Positions 50,733-63,310 of a stretch of DNA of 64,000 nucleotides are shown here, piece after piece. Numbering within the stretch: the first letter of the stretch is position 1; every line of letters starts with the position of its first letter. Position numbers and translations under genes: made by a program. The stretch comes from Mansonella perstans (lineage: Eukaryota; Nematoda; Chromadorea; Rhabditida; Onchocercidae), in contig JBAMDO010000215.1 in the NCBI GenBank assembly GCA_037074765.1, positions 1 through 64,000 on the forward strand. Reading direction: 5' to 3'. The notes under the pieces are model-generated. The model saw only the letters and a program-made list of their open reading frames with translations, ran no database searches and was not told the origin of the DNA.

Positions 50733-51928
50733 ATAAAAAACTTTGCATGGTAAATAGACATATACCTGATATTGTGGATAAAAGCTGGGAAATTTGTTAA
50801 TATTGATGGTTATCATAGCACTGAAATGGAAAGCAGTAAAATAATTTGTGCTTTTTATACTTGCAAGGTGAATGAAAGTTAAATCTCCTTTAAACTAGAA
50901 TATAGCCATTCTTAACGTCTTGTACAGTCAGCATTCATATCAGTATTTTTTGATAAGATCAGTTGATAAATTTCGTCAACAGTAAAAAACATATGAGTGA
51001 AAATAGTATGCTACGTACCGGATAGTTTTTTTCTTTAAATTTACCTTTTTGTTCAAATGAATCACATGGAGCCAGTTTTTTTTTTTTTTTTTTATATGAT
51101 TAATTTGATTAGTAAGAGCAATTTTTATTTTGCAATTTTTTTTCTGTTTCCCTGACATTTTTACTAATTCTTTCAATAACAATTGTTAATCTGATGACTA
51201 TTGTCAGAATTATACATATTTTTGATTTCTGCTTAATATAGGTCATATTTTGATTTTCCCTAAATCATTTTTTTTTTATCGATTTTTTGATTTTTGATGA
51301 GAGGAATGATGATAGCAGATGAATAGTGTGTAAGCAAAAATATGTTAAATATGACAATATGAAAATATGTTGTTGAAATTTGATTAGAAATTATTTTACT
51401 AATATTTTTCTATCACATTTATTAATTACTTGCATTGATTTCAAATATAGCAATTATGTGGTTTTTTTTTTTTTTTTTTTTCTATTCTAGAAAATTTCTA
51501 AAAGGATAATACGATAAAAAGTTCAAAAGTTATCATTTTAACATTTGTTTTTTTTTTTTTTTTTTTTATTCTTATCCAAAGCTAAAATTGATAGAATGTG
51601 AATGAAATATTTGAAATTTTCAATATTAGAAAAAAAGTTTCAAAATTTTTCACTTTTAACATTGGATAAGCTTTGTTTGTTTATAAATTTTTCTAAAAAT
51701 TTCATGAATAAGTCTAAAAATAATTCTATGAAACTAAGAGTGATATATATTTCTCTAGTTCGTTATATCGATATATTTGATAAAGTAGTTGTTTGAAGCA
51801 GTGAATGTTTTTTAGGAGATGCCATAAATATAGCAGCGACACTGAATGCGACAATTGATTGTCAATAAATGAATAGGAGAGTAAGGCGATGAAAGGGGTA
51901 ACAACCACATTTTTACCTTTGTGGTTGC

Positions 51929-51960
51929 TCGATCGGTCGGTCGGTTCGGTCGATCGGTCT
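51929..51960. repeat. CGATCGGTCGG short repeat patch
   Basis: A GC-rich island of about 32 bases made of cgatcggt and cggtcggt units, partly palindromic (CGATCG). It stands out in surrounding sequence of very low GC. Confidence 0.8.
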
Positions 51961-52310
51961 TTTCACTTTCTTCAATGCCCTTCTAATGATCTATTTATAT
52001 TTAGAAGAAGAAAAGCTTATTTTGAAAATTTCTTATATTATCATTATTTTATTTACATTACAACTACCGGTTATTTATAAATTATCATTAATAAATTTTA
52101 TTTTTATAAATGAACGAATGCAGATTTAGAATTATTTAAATAAAATTAAAATTTTGTACTTAATTTTTTTCTTCTTAACTCTGTATAAATTGTAACAACA
52201 TATCATTAGGCAGAAATCTTTGTTGAATTTCCATCAAAGAATTATAGATTCATTGTATAATTCTATTTAATTAAATAAATTGAATTCAATTACTTCTAAT
52301 GATATGTCAT

Positions 52311-52337
52311 AAAAAAAAAAAAAAAAAAAAAAAAAAA
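52311..52337. repeat. Poly-A run (27 bases)
   Basis: Twenty-seven consecutive A, immediately preceded by ctaatgatatgtcat. The reverse complement of its first part (catatcattag) occurs 90 bases upstream at about 52200, so the stretch between is bounded by 11-base inverted repeats. I see no coding sequence in it, so a retroposed tail is only a possibility. Confidence 0.8.
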
Positions 52338-54411
52338 GCAACAATAATCAGATTGTGATAATTTCGTACATATTATTCTTCAGTTATATTATTGAATCCG
52401 CATATTTTATATTTCTTTCGTATATTATTTTGAACATTTGTTTCATTTTCATTAAATTTCACAATTTTAAAAACTTTTATTAATTTTTGATGATAAGTAA
52501 ATGTTTTGTTAATGTCAGGTAAAAATAGTTACTATATCGTTTTGTTCTGACTTCATAATCTAATTTCAACATCTCAACTGATCATGATCCATTTCGGATA
52601 TCTGAAAAAATTTGCAAGTTAGGAAAAAAGAATGGGGAAGTTAAAAGTGATGGAGTAGTGTTTTTTATCGTGAACTTTAAATGCTGGATTTTTTTTTTTT
52701 TTTTAGCAAATTTCAGATGGAAGAAATTTGTATCATTTAGAAGGGAACGAATTTCTATGAGCACACTCACTAGGTTGGATTGCTGAAATCATCAAAGAAA
52801 GCTTTTGCATTTGAAATTTAACATGTAATTGTAGTCGATTATCCTTAGCATAATAGATTAGGTGGGATTTACAGAAAGTTTTCAGTTTTCGTAATTTCAG
52901 ACTTTTCGGCACGCTCTTTGTCAGCAACGTTGATGTTTAATTGCGAACTTTGGATTGGTATGAATAAGCAATGTTTGGTCTTTTTTTTTATTCCAGAACT
53001 GTCTGTTTGCTTTGTAAATTGCTACAATAACAAGTGTGGCCGTGAAACATCAATCGTAATTATAGCAGCAATATCAACACACAACAACGGCTGAAATAAT
53101 CAAAACTAATGTGGTATGGTTCTTATCGTTAAATTTCATTTTTAATAATTTTCAGGCTTAACTTTAAATTCTACTTTTTCAATCTTAGTTTCAAAGCTTT
53201 CATAGTTAATCCGGATTCATTGCAAAAAGCTGAGGTAGTAATATGATTGCATGCAGTAGGAACTTTGATTAAATTTAGTATCAAAATATGGAGATACAGG
53301 CATGACATATCACTAAAAACTTTTCAAACTTTACCATTTGGCATTATTAGCTTAAAAATAGGAAAACAACAATGTAAAATGTATTCTTCATAACCAAATT
53401 TTCTTTGCGGAAAGATTCGTTTTCACTAGAACATTAAGAATCATTTAACTTAATATGAAACTCGAATACAAAATTCAAATATTCAGTTCAATTATTTACT
53501 ATCTTTAAGCGAGAAAAGTCATTGAAAAAAGAGCAAATGCTCAAATAATGAAATAACATCTACTGTAATAATTTTCATTTTCTCAATATCACACAGAAAA
53601 AGCAATGTTTGAAGCTGTTGCCATGAAGAGTGAATTTTAAGTGGGAAACTTGTCTAATGTTTTCCTTTTTTGCAATGAAGTGAATAGATGATAGTATTTT
53701 GAAGAAATAAATTTTGAAATAGATTGATAAAACGATCCCACTCCAGAGAAACTTTATATTCTCAGAACTTTCATCAATCATAACCTGTTTGTCCCACTTT
53801 CGAAAGATGTTTTCAAATATTTATAATCTGGTTAGAAATCAATAAGGTAGTTTGACGAAGAAAAAACTGCAGATAACCGCAGTTTAGAAGATATTTTTTA
53901 TAACGATGAGTCCGATTTGTTTGCAAAATAATGATAATAAAAATCATAACAACATAAATTTTTTCCTTTTATTTCCTACTCGAAACCTTCTCGAGATAAT
54001 TAAATAAATTTTTGAAATTTCGGAAATTCTTAATTTAGATTGTGGTCTTGTTGTAAACCTGTTGTAAATTAGCTGATACTCAGTAGTTTAAGGAAACAGC
54101 TGTTCTGGTACAGTGAAAAATATGCCATCTATTTACTCAGACTAACACTTATATGGTTCAGGGTTTAATAGATCAAAATGTTAGTAATTATTTTAAATGT
54201 GTTACTATTTAAGCCGGATTAAATAGCAATGGAACATTTTATGTTGCTAATTCATAGCAACTGCATCACAAGAATACTTAAGATTTCGATATGGTAATTT
54301 TTACTTTTTGCAGCGTAGCATAGTACTCAACAGATAAAACTCTATTTATTGTCCATGTTTAATGAAATGATAAAACATTCAAAAAATATAACTGTGATGA
54401 ATCTTTAACAG

Positions 54412-57400
54412 GACGAGGATGTCGCATCATCGTTGTCATCCAGTTCGATTAATGGTGGTACCATAGATCGTATTAGGCTACAGGCATCAGCACAATCCAT
54501 TTATCAAAGCATCCATTCCAGTAGACTACGCCATCAGAAGAATCGCAATAATATGGAAGATTCCATGGATTTTATTCCAAGTGGTATCAGTAACGGTATC
54601 AATTACAATTTAATCTTTCATTGTTCTAATTATTTAACCAACATTTTCTGAAACAGTGATATTATTTAGATTCACCAGTAGTAAGCTGTCCAAACAACTA
54701 TTTACTTGCACAACGTTTGATGTCATCGCAAAGTATCACAACTCCAGCGCTAGTTAATAGCAGTTCAAATGTTCTAGAATCTACTGAATTTCATGATGGT
54801 GTACATGCAAATGTTGTCCTCGCTAATATGTCACATTTTCGGGATGAAAAATTCATGTGTGACATTGAAATTGAGGTATGTCAAGCTGTCAAGCTTGTTA
54901 AATGCAATTTTCTACAATTCTTTTTGGTCACATAGTCGAATTATATTTTAACATTTAGAAAGCTAACAGTTAAATTTCTTGCATATTTTGTGGCTTAAAT
55001 CCTTTCTTAAATATATCATAAAACTATAGGAAATTTTATGGCTTAAATTTGTTTACGATTGCTCTCCCACCCATGAAATTCCATTAAAAAAAGGCAGTAC
55101 TTAATTTAAATAATGTTTAATTTTTAAGCATTATTTTAATCTTTAAATTAATGCAAATACAAAAGGCATTTGTAGAAGTTAACAGGATGAAAACGTATGT
55201 ATATGCATGGGTTGCCAGTATATCTTTTTTGAGCATATTTTCACTGGTCATATAAAGCTTTTTATTTGTGACAAATGATTTTTTTCTAGTTTTATTGAAA
55301 ACATTTTAAATGTTAATGCCAGTTTACGATGTTAGGTTTGGGAAAAATATTTGTCTCACTTCAAGAGATATTATTCTTTATGATTGAAGAATGGACAAAA
55401 GCATAGCACCTTTCAGTTCTATATTTCAGGTTGAAGGGGTCATTTTCAGTGCTCATCGATATGTTCTTGCTGCAGCTATACCGTATTTTCATTCAATGTT
55501 TGCATCCGAAATGATCGAATCACGTCAAAGCAGAATTTCTATTCAGGTTGATCAATTCGTTTTTTCCCTGATCATTTATTAGATTTTTTCACTCGCTTTT
55601 CTATTTAGATTTTATAGGTAAATGTATACTATTAATTTACATTCTGAAAAATATTTTTTTATTTATTTTTAATGTTGCACATCATTTTGTATGTATTTGT
55701 TTATTTATTTATTGAATGACCAGTAATATAGAACAACGTATTTTTACAGGACATCCCTGCTGTTGCCTTCCAACAACTTCTGGATTTTGCGTATACTAGC
55801 AGAGTTCATATTAATGGTGATAATGTTCAGCAACTGTTATATGCTGCCAGCATTTTGCAAGTAGTTTTTCACTTCCTTTCATAAGTAATGAAATCTGGTT
55901 TAGTGGCTTATCTATCTGTAACTAAAAATGTAAGAAGTTTGTCTATTGTGTACTGTCGAATAGTTACATAGATACAGTGGATAAGATACTTAATTTTTGC
56001 AGATGGATACTGTATGTGGTGCATGTCAGCGTTTTCTTACACAGTATTTGACAACTGCGAATTGCCTGTCTATTCGTCAATTTGCCGAACAACACAATTG
56101 CGTCAGCTTGATGTCATCTGTTGATGATTTTGCAATGGAGCATTTTCCAGTATATTTTGCAGAAATTATAGCAACTTATTTCTATTCAGATTGGCGACTT
56201 GGAAATTTCATTTATCTTTTTGAAAATTCATTATTTGAAATTATGTGCATGTTCAGGAATTGCGAGTGCTTCCGGATTTCATGCGGATACCATTTGGCCA
56301 TTTGATAGATCTATTACGTAATTCTGACTTGAAAGTAAACAATGAGCAGGAGGTCATTTGCTTTTTCAATAATAACTAAATTTCAGCCGGTGGTAAGCTT
56401 TGCTGGCATAGAAGGGAATGAATATTTTCTAAATTTCCATTGGAGAGAATGGCTATATTTGCCGGTTCCTGAGGTGTTTATGACTTCCAAAGTGATGATT
56501 ATCATTAATATGATGGGATAAGAATTTTGAGTTTTTGCTGTCGAATTTTTTGATACGCTGAAATGGAATTTTTTAGGTTTTCGAAACAGTAATAATTTGG
56601 GTGGAAGAAAACATTGAAGAACGAAGAAGTTGTTTACCGGATTTACTTGCTCTTGTTCGCTTACCGCAGCTACCTATTGCTTATTTCTTGAACAAAGTAA
56701 AAAAACATCCCTTGATTATGGTATGTCCTACATATTATTCGAAAAGCTATCAGCTATTTAGGATTTAATTTTAGTTTTTCAAATCAAGAAATTATTGTGA
56801 TTGTTAGTTGTTTAATTGAAATATGAAATAAAAGATGAGCATGCAAAAACTTCGAAGTCGTTAAATCAGCACAAGAATTAAGAACTATTATTTTCAATTT
56901 TTCCGGAATGCGTTCGTTGTCGTGATTTGGTAGCAGATGCAATGAGTGAGATGATGCGTGCCCAGATTGGTCCTGGAATTAGTAGCATGGCAAGCGTATC
57001 ATTCTCACCAATGTTTTCTGCTGTAGGAACGGGAGGTCTTCATTCAAGCAGCGGTACAAATTTTCGAAGTATTTTGGGGTCATGGTTCCGAAATTTTCTT
57101 TGGGAAGCTTCTTGAAATGAAATAAATTCGCTTAATAAATTTCAACACTTTTTTGGCAGTTACGAAATTGTTACTTCTTACTTCAGTAAGAGACATCGAC
57201 GCGAAATTTCAGATTTTAAAATTTGTCAAAATGCAGGTGTGATAGCGGATGTGTCAGCGACAAAACACATGTACGCACCAACTCCATCATTCGGAGTGTG
57301 GACAAATTGTAGACCGAGGAAAAGTGCAGCAGGTGTTATATTTTGCGTCGGTGGGCGAGGTAATAATTAATTCTTCATTCGTTTATAATTTGCTTTTAGC

Positions 57401-59644
57401 AGGCTGACTTTTTTGCAGTTATACGAAGTGTTGCACATGTTACACATTTGGGAACTAAATTTTTGAATACAAAATTTAAAAGCAGCATTAAATAGATAAT
57501 AATAGGAAAAAAATACTTTTTTTCCAGGTACGTCGGGTGATCCATTCCGTTCAGTAGAAGCATATGATTGGCGACGCGATAGGTGGTTTTCAATAAGTGA
57601 TATGAATATTCGGCGACGACATGTTGGTGTAGTTAGCGCTCAGGGAAAGCTGTTAGTTAAAGAGTTGATCGAGAATTTTTTGCCTAATAATTTAATGCAA
57701 TTTTGTAAATTTTAGCAGTAAAACTGGATACAAAATTTGTTTGCAGAATTATCTCAGATGCTGCGATCATTTTCTTCCTGAGTAAGAATACTTCTGAAAC
57801 ATAACTTCTCCAATCATTTTTAGTATAATCTGAAACCAGTTGGACGAAATTGTTTCTATATGAGTAATCTAACTTAAATTTAACTTTCCTTCGTGTTCAC
57901 TTGTTTGCTTCAGTTATGCAATTGGTGGGCACGATGGAACAAATCATTTAAGTTCAGCTGAGTGTTTTGATCCCGCCACCAATATGTGGCATACTGTTGC
58001 TTCTATGGATACCCGTCGTAGAGGCATAGCTGTTGGAGCATTGGAAGGTGCAATATATGCCGTTGGTGGACTTGATGATACAGCATGTTTTCAGGTATGT
58101 TTTCAATTTTTGGAATGTTTCATTCTTCAGCTCACTATAATTTATGAATTCTCACCTGCAGTAATGACATAAAATATGTAACTTTGGTGGGTTAGCGTGA
58201 AATTCTTTTTTTTTTTTTTTGTTAACTTTTCCGTTGCAAGAAGTCACACTCTAACGCTAGATGACTTAAATTTATCTTCGATTTTTTTATTCTTTTTAGA
58301 CACAATTTGTTTGGTGATAATTAATTGTAATTAATAAAGTATTTTCTTGCAGACTGTAGAAAGATATGATATTGAGTCAGATAAATGGTCAGCTGTAGAA
58401 CAAATGAATGTGCAACGCGGCGGTGTTGGCGTTGCTGCTGTAGGTAAGTCTGCTTGACAATAACTCGCAGTTTGTCTGTTTTGGTGGAAATTATTCTGAT
58501 TTAATCATTCTTTTTTTAGGTAAATATTTGTTTGCCGTAGGTGGTAATGATGGAACTTCATCACTCGATTCATGCGAACGATATGACCCACTTCTGAACA
58601 AATGGAAATTAGTCGCAAGCATGCAACACCGGAGGTTATATATGTTCTATTTTGCGAAAATTTATAAAATTTAAAGAAAAAATGGAGATTCATTGTTTTT
58701 TTTTCAAAAAAATTTTTCACGAAAATTGTTGCTAGATACATTGAATTTCATTTTTGACTTGAATTTTTTTTATTTAATTTCTATGCGAACTTAATTTCCT
58801 GTAAGAAAGGATTTTTCTTGTTGTGTTTCTAAAACTTAAAAAGGGAGCAATATTTACACGGTCATGTTGCATTTCAGATTTGTTGTCTGTCTCTTTAGCT
58901 ACAAGAAAACTTTCACAAGCTTTCGGCTTTATTTACATAAAATTAAATCTACCATTTGCTATAGAGCACTTAATCACTCTAATGGTTTTCAAACTGATTC
59001 CTAAATACTTTTTTCTTGGAACTAAAAATCTTGCTGTAGAGCTGGTGCTGGTGTCACAGTGCTTGATGGGTGTTTATATGCAATTGGCGGTTTCGACGAT
59101 AATGCGCCGTTACCATCATGTGAACGCTACAATCCAGATGATAATACGTGGACATTGTTAGCACAAATGTCGTGTCCCAGAGGTAAGTACTTTGGGTTTT
59201 CACATCGGAAAGCCGATTTGAACTGTCATGTTTGAGATTCGTTTTGCGCTTTCTTTTTCAAGGTGGTGTTGGTGTTGCATCTATGGGCGGACGAATTTAT
59301 GCAATTGGTGGTCATGATGGAGTTAGATATTTGAACTCTGTGGAAGCCTATGATCCGGCTACTAATCAGTGGTCTTCCGTAGCTACTATCAGCCAGTGCA
59401 GGTTATCGATCTTGTCTTGAATATTTACTACTGAAGAAATTTATTATTCAAAATATATGAATGGTATAGATCAAATTAGAACAAGAAGGAATAGCAGTCT
59501 ACTATTTTTTTTCACTTCAGAGCAGGTGCAGGCGTTGCCTGGGCAGACTGTCGTGTGGATGCTTTGTTACGACCACCATCGATGGCTCTTGGAAAAGATA
59601 GTGGTTGTGCACCGTGCGTTACAGGAGTTGCTCACTGTGTTTAA
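54412..59644 (+). CDS. KLHL8: BTB-BACK-kelch CUL3 adaptor, KLHL8/KEL-8 type
   Basis: Sixteen exons: 54412-54595, 54670-54875, 55429-55545, 55750-55860, 56003-56149, 56257-56352, 56577-56720, about 56883-57053, 57237-57359, 57528-57651, 57914-58094, 58353-58443, 58520-58634, 59040-59182, 59263-59401, 59521-59644. The order is a Ser/Asn-rich leader, BTB ([20 protein letters not shown]), BACK, then six kelch blades such as [19 protein letters not shown] and [20 protein letters not shown]. The stretch [20 protein letters not shown] is specific to KLHL8. The family recruits substrates to CUL3 ubiquitin ligase; in Caenorhabditis KEL-8 targets rapsyn. Two gaps remain. No start codon is found in the first exon, so the 5' end is incomplete unless Met 54553 is used. 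The exon 7/8 junction is one base out of phase with any AG acceptor. Alternation of phase 1 and phase 2 borders across the blades is regular. Confidence 0.95.
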
Positions 59645-60661
59645 TTTGGTTTTCTGGTCTTTTTAGAAATAGAAACCGAATGTTTGTGAGGCAAATCACT
59701 GCCAGCTTCCTTGCCTAAACGAGGAAACTTCCTTCCTACCTACTAGAAAATTACAAAATTGTCATATAGCTTTATGGTATTTTTTATCTGATACCATAAC
59801 ATATCAGATTTATTATCTTTCGCTTCATTCCTATTATAATCATCTATGCATACATTGATTATGAAAATAGCTTTTTTAGGATCCTTTATGTTTTTTTAGC
59901 ACAGATTAGGTTTGCTTAATTTGTTAAGAATCTGTGTGGAAATAGGGATTTCATTAAAACGTCTTTCAACTGATGAATTTGGAAGATTAGAAATTTGAAT
60001 AACTATTTTTGGATTTTTTTAAAAGGTCCAGAAGTAATCATTCGAGTGCAGCTTTAAGTTTAGCACTTACAAAATTTACCATAGTGTAATTGTGTCTTGT
60101 TAGAAAACATAAGTTTTATTCATACTTGAATAGAGTTTAGCAGGCTGATGCTGAAATTGTATCACATTTAGAGATCAATTAGTAATATCAACGAATTACC
60201 TACTGATTGGCTAACTTTCGTTTTTCACGTTAACTAGTTTATTTTAGAGACTGCTTTTCTGTAACAGGATGCTCCCCGGTTTCCAAATCTAGTTCGTTTA
60301 TTCTATACTTGTAATTTACAATTTCCGTTTGCTTTAATGCTTCATTTTCATTTCTCTTTTGAACATAATTTTGCTGTATATAATTATGATTCTCTTTCTT
60401 TATTCCAGTAGTTTCAGAAAAAAAAAATTCACTTTTTTTTTCTGTGAAGCACAGATACAGGTGACATTTTTGAAATTCCGTTTAAATCTACGATATTCCT
60501 ATGCTTTACTCATTGTATCCTTGTGATTGCCGCGAAACTTTGAATAGTGTATAATAAAATGCAAAATTATAATCAAAAATTTTTATCCTTGTTATCTCAC
60601 TCTATTTCCCATTGAGTAAGATATAAATTGTCAACTTCAAATTACTACCATATATAACAGG

Positions 60662-60790
60662 AAGCAATGTTGCAAAAATTTAAACTTCACGTAAAAATTG
60701 TAGCACCAATCGTACAACTCTACGTAAAAAAAGCAATGTTGCAAAATCTAAACTTCACGTAAAAAGTGTAGTAGCGTTACTCATACAACA
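60662..60790. repeat. Two-copy direct repeat, about 70-base period
   Basis: The block aagcaatgttgcaaaa followed by aaacttcacgtaaaaa occurs at 60662 and again at 60731, with a similar gtagc...acaactctacg tail after each. The copies differ at several positions. Confidence 0.8.
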
Positions 60791-62146
60791 CTACGCCAAA
60801 TCCAGATATCAGTTAAGTTTAAGGCAAAGGTATGATATGCTGTAGTGAGTCGTACATCAAACGAAAACTTTCTAACTAACAATTTATTGTCAAAACATTA
60901 TCTGTTTACTTCTGTATGCTATTTCACAGATTCGTTGCCAGCATATGCTCAGCATAGGCCAAAGAATCAGTAGAGAGTTAGCACATTATCTCCTGAAACA
61001 TAAAAAATAATCAACAAGAAAAGTGTTGCTGTTAATGAAAACTGTAACGAAGAACTTTTCGTCAAATGAAATAAAATTTAATTGCAGTTCTTTTGACCCC
61101 TAGAAATAAAAATTCATTTAAAAGTTGGTAAAATACATCCGATAGCATTGAAGCTTCGCCTTTTGACAATGTACAAAGCATGATATGTCATTTACATAAT
61201 TGGAATAAATTGCAAAACGAATATTGAAATACCGGAAGTAAACGACAAAAGCTAAAGGGATATGTATTTTCAAGAAGCAGTAATCATTACAAAAATGCAA
61301 AAGTAAAGCATTATCGATGTTTTATTTTCCCAATTTGTTTGAATTATTAATAAGCATTGAGAATTGCTAAATAGAAGGTAAAAAAGCTTAAGCAGCATAA
61401 TTTTTTCATAAATTTTATTAAACAGGAAAAATATCGGAAATAACAACTGTAACATGAAAATATCCATGGTATACTAAATTTTAATTATCATATTGTTATC
61501 AGCAATAATCATCATCCCTTTTTATTTTGGCTTTCTTCAACTTTCAAATTTAATGTTTAATATCTTTGTTATTTGCAACAATTAAACGGACTAATTTCTT
61601 AGCTCTCACTATTTGAAATAATTACATTAATTACAGTAACTCAATTAACATACTGCCTCTTATGTTTATAATTTGAAAAAAAAACTTCAAATTAAATTAA
61701 TTTAAATTTCATCTTTATGTTATCCATAGAAATGAACTTTGTTTAAAAAAAAAAAGTTTACAGTTATACATAAACTAGTGAAAATGAGTCCAGAAATTCT
61801 AGCTCATAACTAACATAATAGCCTAGAACTAATGAATGCCATAAATTAGCCTAATCCAAACAATGCTTGCCCTAAAATTTAAAAAACATTTAATTCGAAC
61901 CAAGTGAAATCCAAATAAGTAAACATCGAACATGCCGAACGGACGACTTTTAACATAAAATTGAAAGTTCGGTTCCATTCAATTCCTCAATTATTTCGCA
62001 ATTATGCATGTCAATTGGCAGTTTGAATATTACAATTTGTTTATTGTATTCTTAATTTAAAATTTTACCTGGAGTTTTGTTTGAGCTTTTTTCTATTGCA
62101 ATATGCTTACCAATTTTACTGACATTTACATTTTACGCGTGAGATT

Positions 62147-62441
62147 GACGTAACCACGTGAAAATTATAGGAGAGAAAAATGAGAGGCCGAAAAGGATTT
62201 TAGCTTCAAAATAACGTGAATAGGTTTTTTCAAAATTGATATTGACGTAATCACGTGAAAACAGTAGGAGTGAAAAGAGTAAGAGATCGAAAAGGATTTT
62301 AGCTTCAAAATAACGTGAATAGGTTTTTTCAAAATTGATATTGACGTAATCACGTGAAAACAGTAGGAGTGAAAAGAGTAAGAGACCGAAAAGGATTTTA
62401 GCTTCAAAATAACGCGAATAGGTTTTTTTCAAAGTTGCCTG
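62147..62441. repeat. Three-copy 99-base tandem array with CACGTG core
   Basis: Units begin with gacgtaaccacgtg or gacgtaatcacgtg at 62147, 62244 and 62343 (spacings 97 and 99). The last two units are nearly identical. Each carries the E-box CACGTG, in units 2 and 3 within the 8-base palindrome TCACGTGA, and the block aaaggattttagcttcaaaa. The array ends about 300 bases before the PPIE start codon. Reading it as an antisense 33-residue protein repeat is possible but unsupported. Confidence 0.9.
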
Positions 62442-62748
62442 TACTAATTTAATTTTTTGTGGCAAGCATTGTTTTAGTCTTAGCGATTTTCAAATTTCAT
62501 TCTATTGTTATCCACATCGTTATAAATGAAGAATAATTTGCTTATTTTTACCCGGAAAAGTGATATTATATGCTTCTCTGAAATGTGAAAATATCTGCAT
62601 AATTTTTACGTTTTGTTTGTAGAAAACATTACTTTCTATCACATTCATATTTACGTGAAATTTGAAATTCCGTGATTATTTGTTCATCTCGTAAAAAATT
62701 ACATCATATTTCCACAAATTTGACACTATTTTAGATATATACTTTGCA

Positions 62749-63310
62749 ATGTCTTTGGCTACCAATTTTCCGCATAATAAGAAACGAACACTATACGTTG
62801 GTGGCTTTGGTGAAGAAGTTAATGAAAAAGTATTGCAAGCTGGCTTTGTACCTTTTGGTGAAATTGTTAGTATATCAATTCCATTGGATTATGAGACAGG
62901 CAAACATCGTGGATTTGGGTTTGTTTTATTCTCTCATCTTGTTCGAAGATTGAAGAGTTGAAGCAAGTTAGAAGAAAGAGATGACCAGAAATATTGGTAT
63001 TTCTCAGATTCACACGTCTACATTAATAATTTGCTTGAAATATCCGCAAATCCGCTTTGATTCAATGCATAAGAGTTGTGCTACGATCAAATGAAACAAA
63101 TAATGTATGCATTATAACTTTTGAATAGCTTGAGAATTCCCACTCAGATTTGTGGAATATGAACTTGCGGAGGATGCTGCTGCAGCAATAGACAATATGA
63201 ACGATTCGGAATTATTCGGACGAACGATTCGGTGCAATTTTGCTCGACCGCCAAAAGCAAATGAAAGAAGTCAAAGGCCAGTATGGGCAGATGATGAATG
63301 GCTTAAAACT
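62749..63310 (+). CDS. PPIE: Cyclophilin E (RRM-cyclophilin), 5' part only
   Basis: Two exons (62749-62918 and 63148-63310) give the first 111 residues, a nearly complete RNA-recognition motif. Signatures are RNP2 (RTLYVGGF), the loop [16 protein letters not shown] with RNP1 across the splice, and the PPIE-specific helix [20 protein letters not shown]. The linker start [14 protein letters not shown] matches the family (SSRPVWSDDDWLKK). Cyclophilin E is a spliceosome-associated peptidyl-prolyl isomerase whose RRM binds AU-rich RNA and the MLL PHD finger. The cyclophilin domain must lie beyond the window: I see no exon of it in 63311-64000, so the gene is cut off at the right edge. A possible 3' splice site (actattttag) lies 14 bases before the ATG. 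Confidence 0.95.

Larger units (their letters stand above)
50733..54411. other. Intergenic / KLHL8 upstream, 3.7 kb
   Basis: No confident exon. The first recognised KLHL8 exon opens at a 3' splice site without an ATG, so an upstream exon of that gene should lie here or the message is trans-spliced; I could not pick one. Simple sequence includes poly-T near 51464-51481 and 51550-51567, a CGGTC-rich patch (51929-51960) and poly-A at 52311-52337. Confidence 0.5.
59645..62748. other. Intergenic, 3.1 kb, with tandem repeats
   Basis: Spacer between KLHL8 and PPIE. It contains a two-copy repeat at 60662-60790 and a three-copy 99-base array at 62147-62441. Minus-strand open frames over the array arise because its unit is a multiple of three. 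No gene is recognised. Confidence 0.6.

Noticed and set aside
62133..62465. 110-codon minus-strand frame with a 33-residue repeat
   Set aside because: The repeat follows from a 99-base tandem array. There is no start context, no splice partner and no family similarity, so a coding role is not supported.
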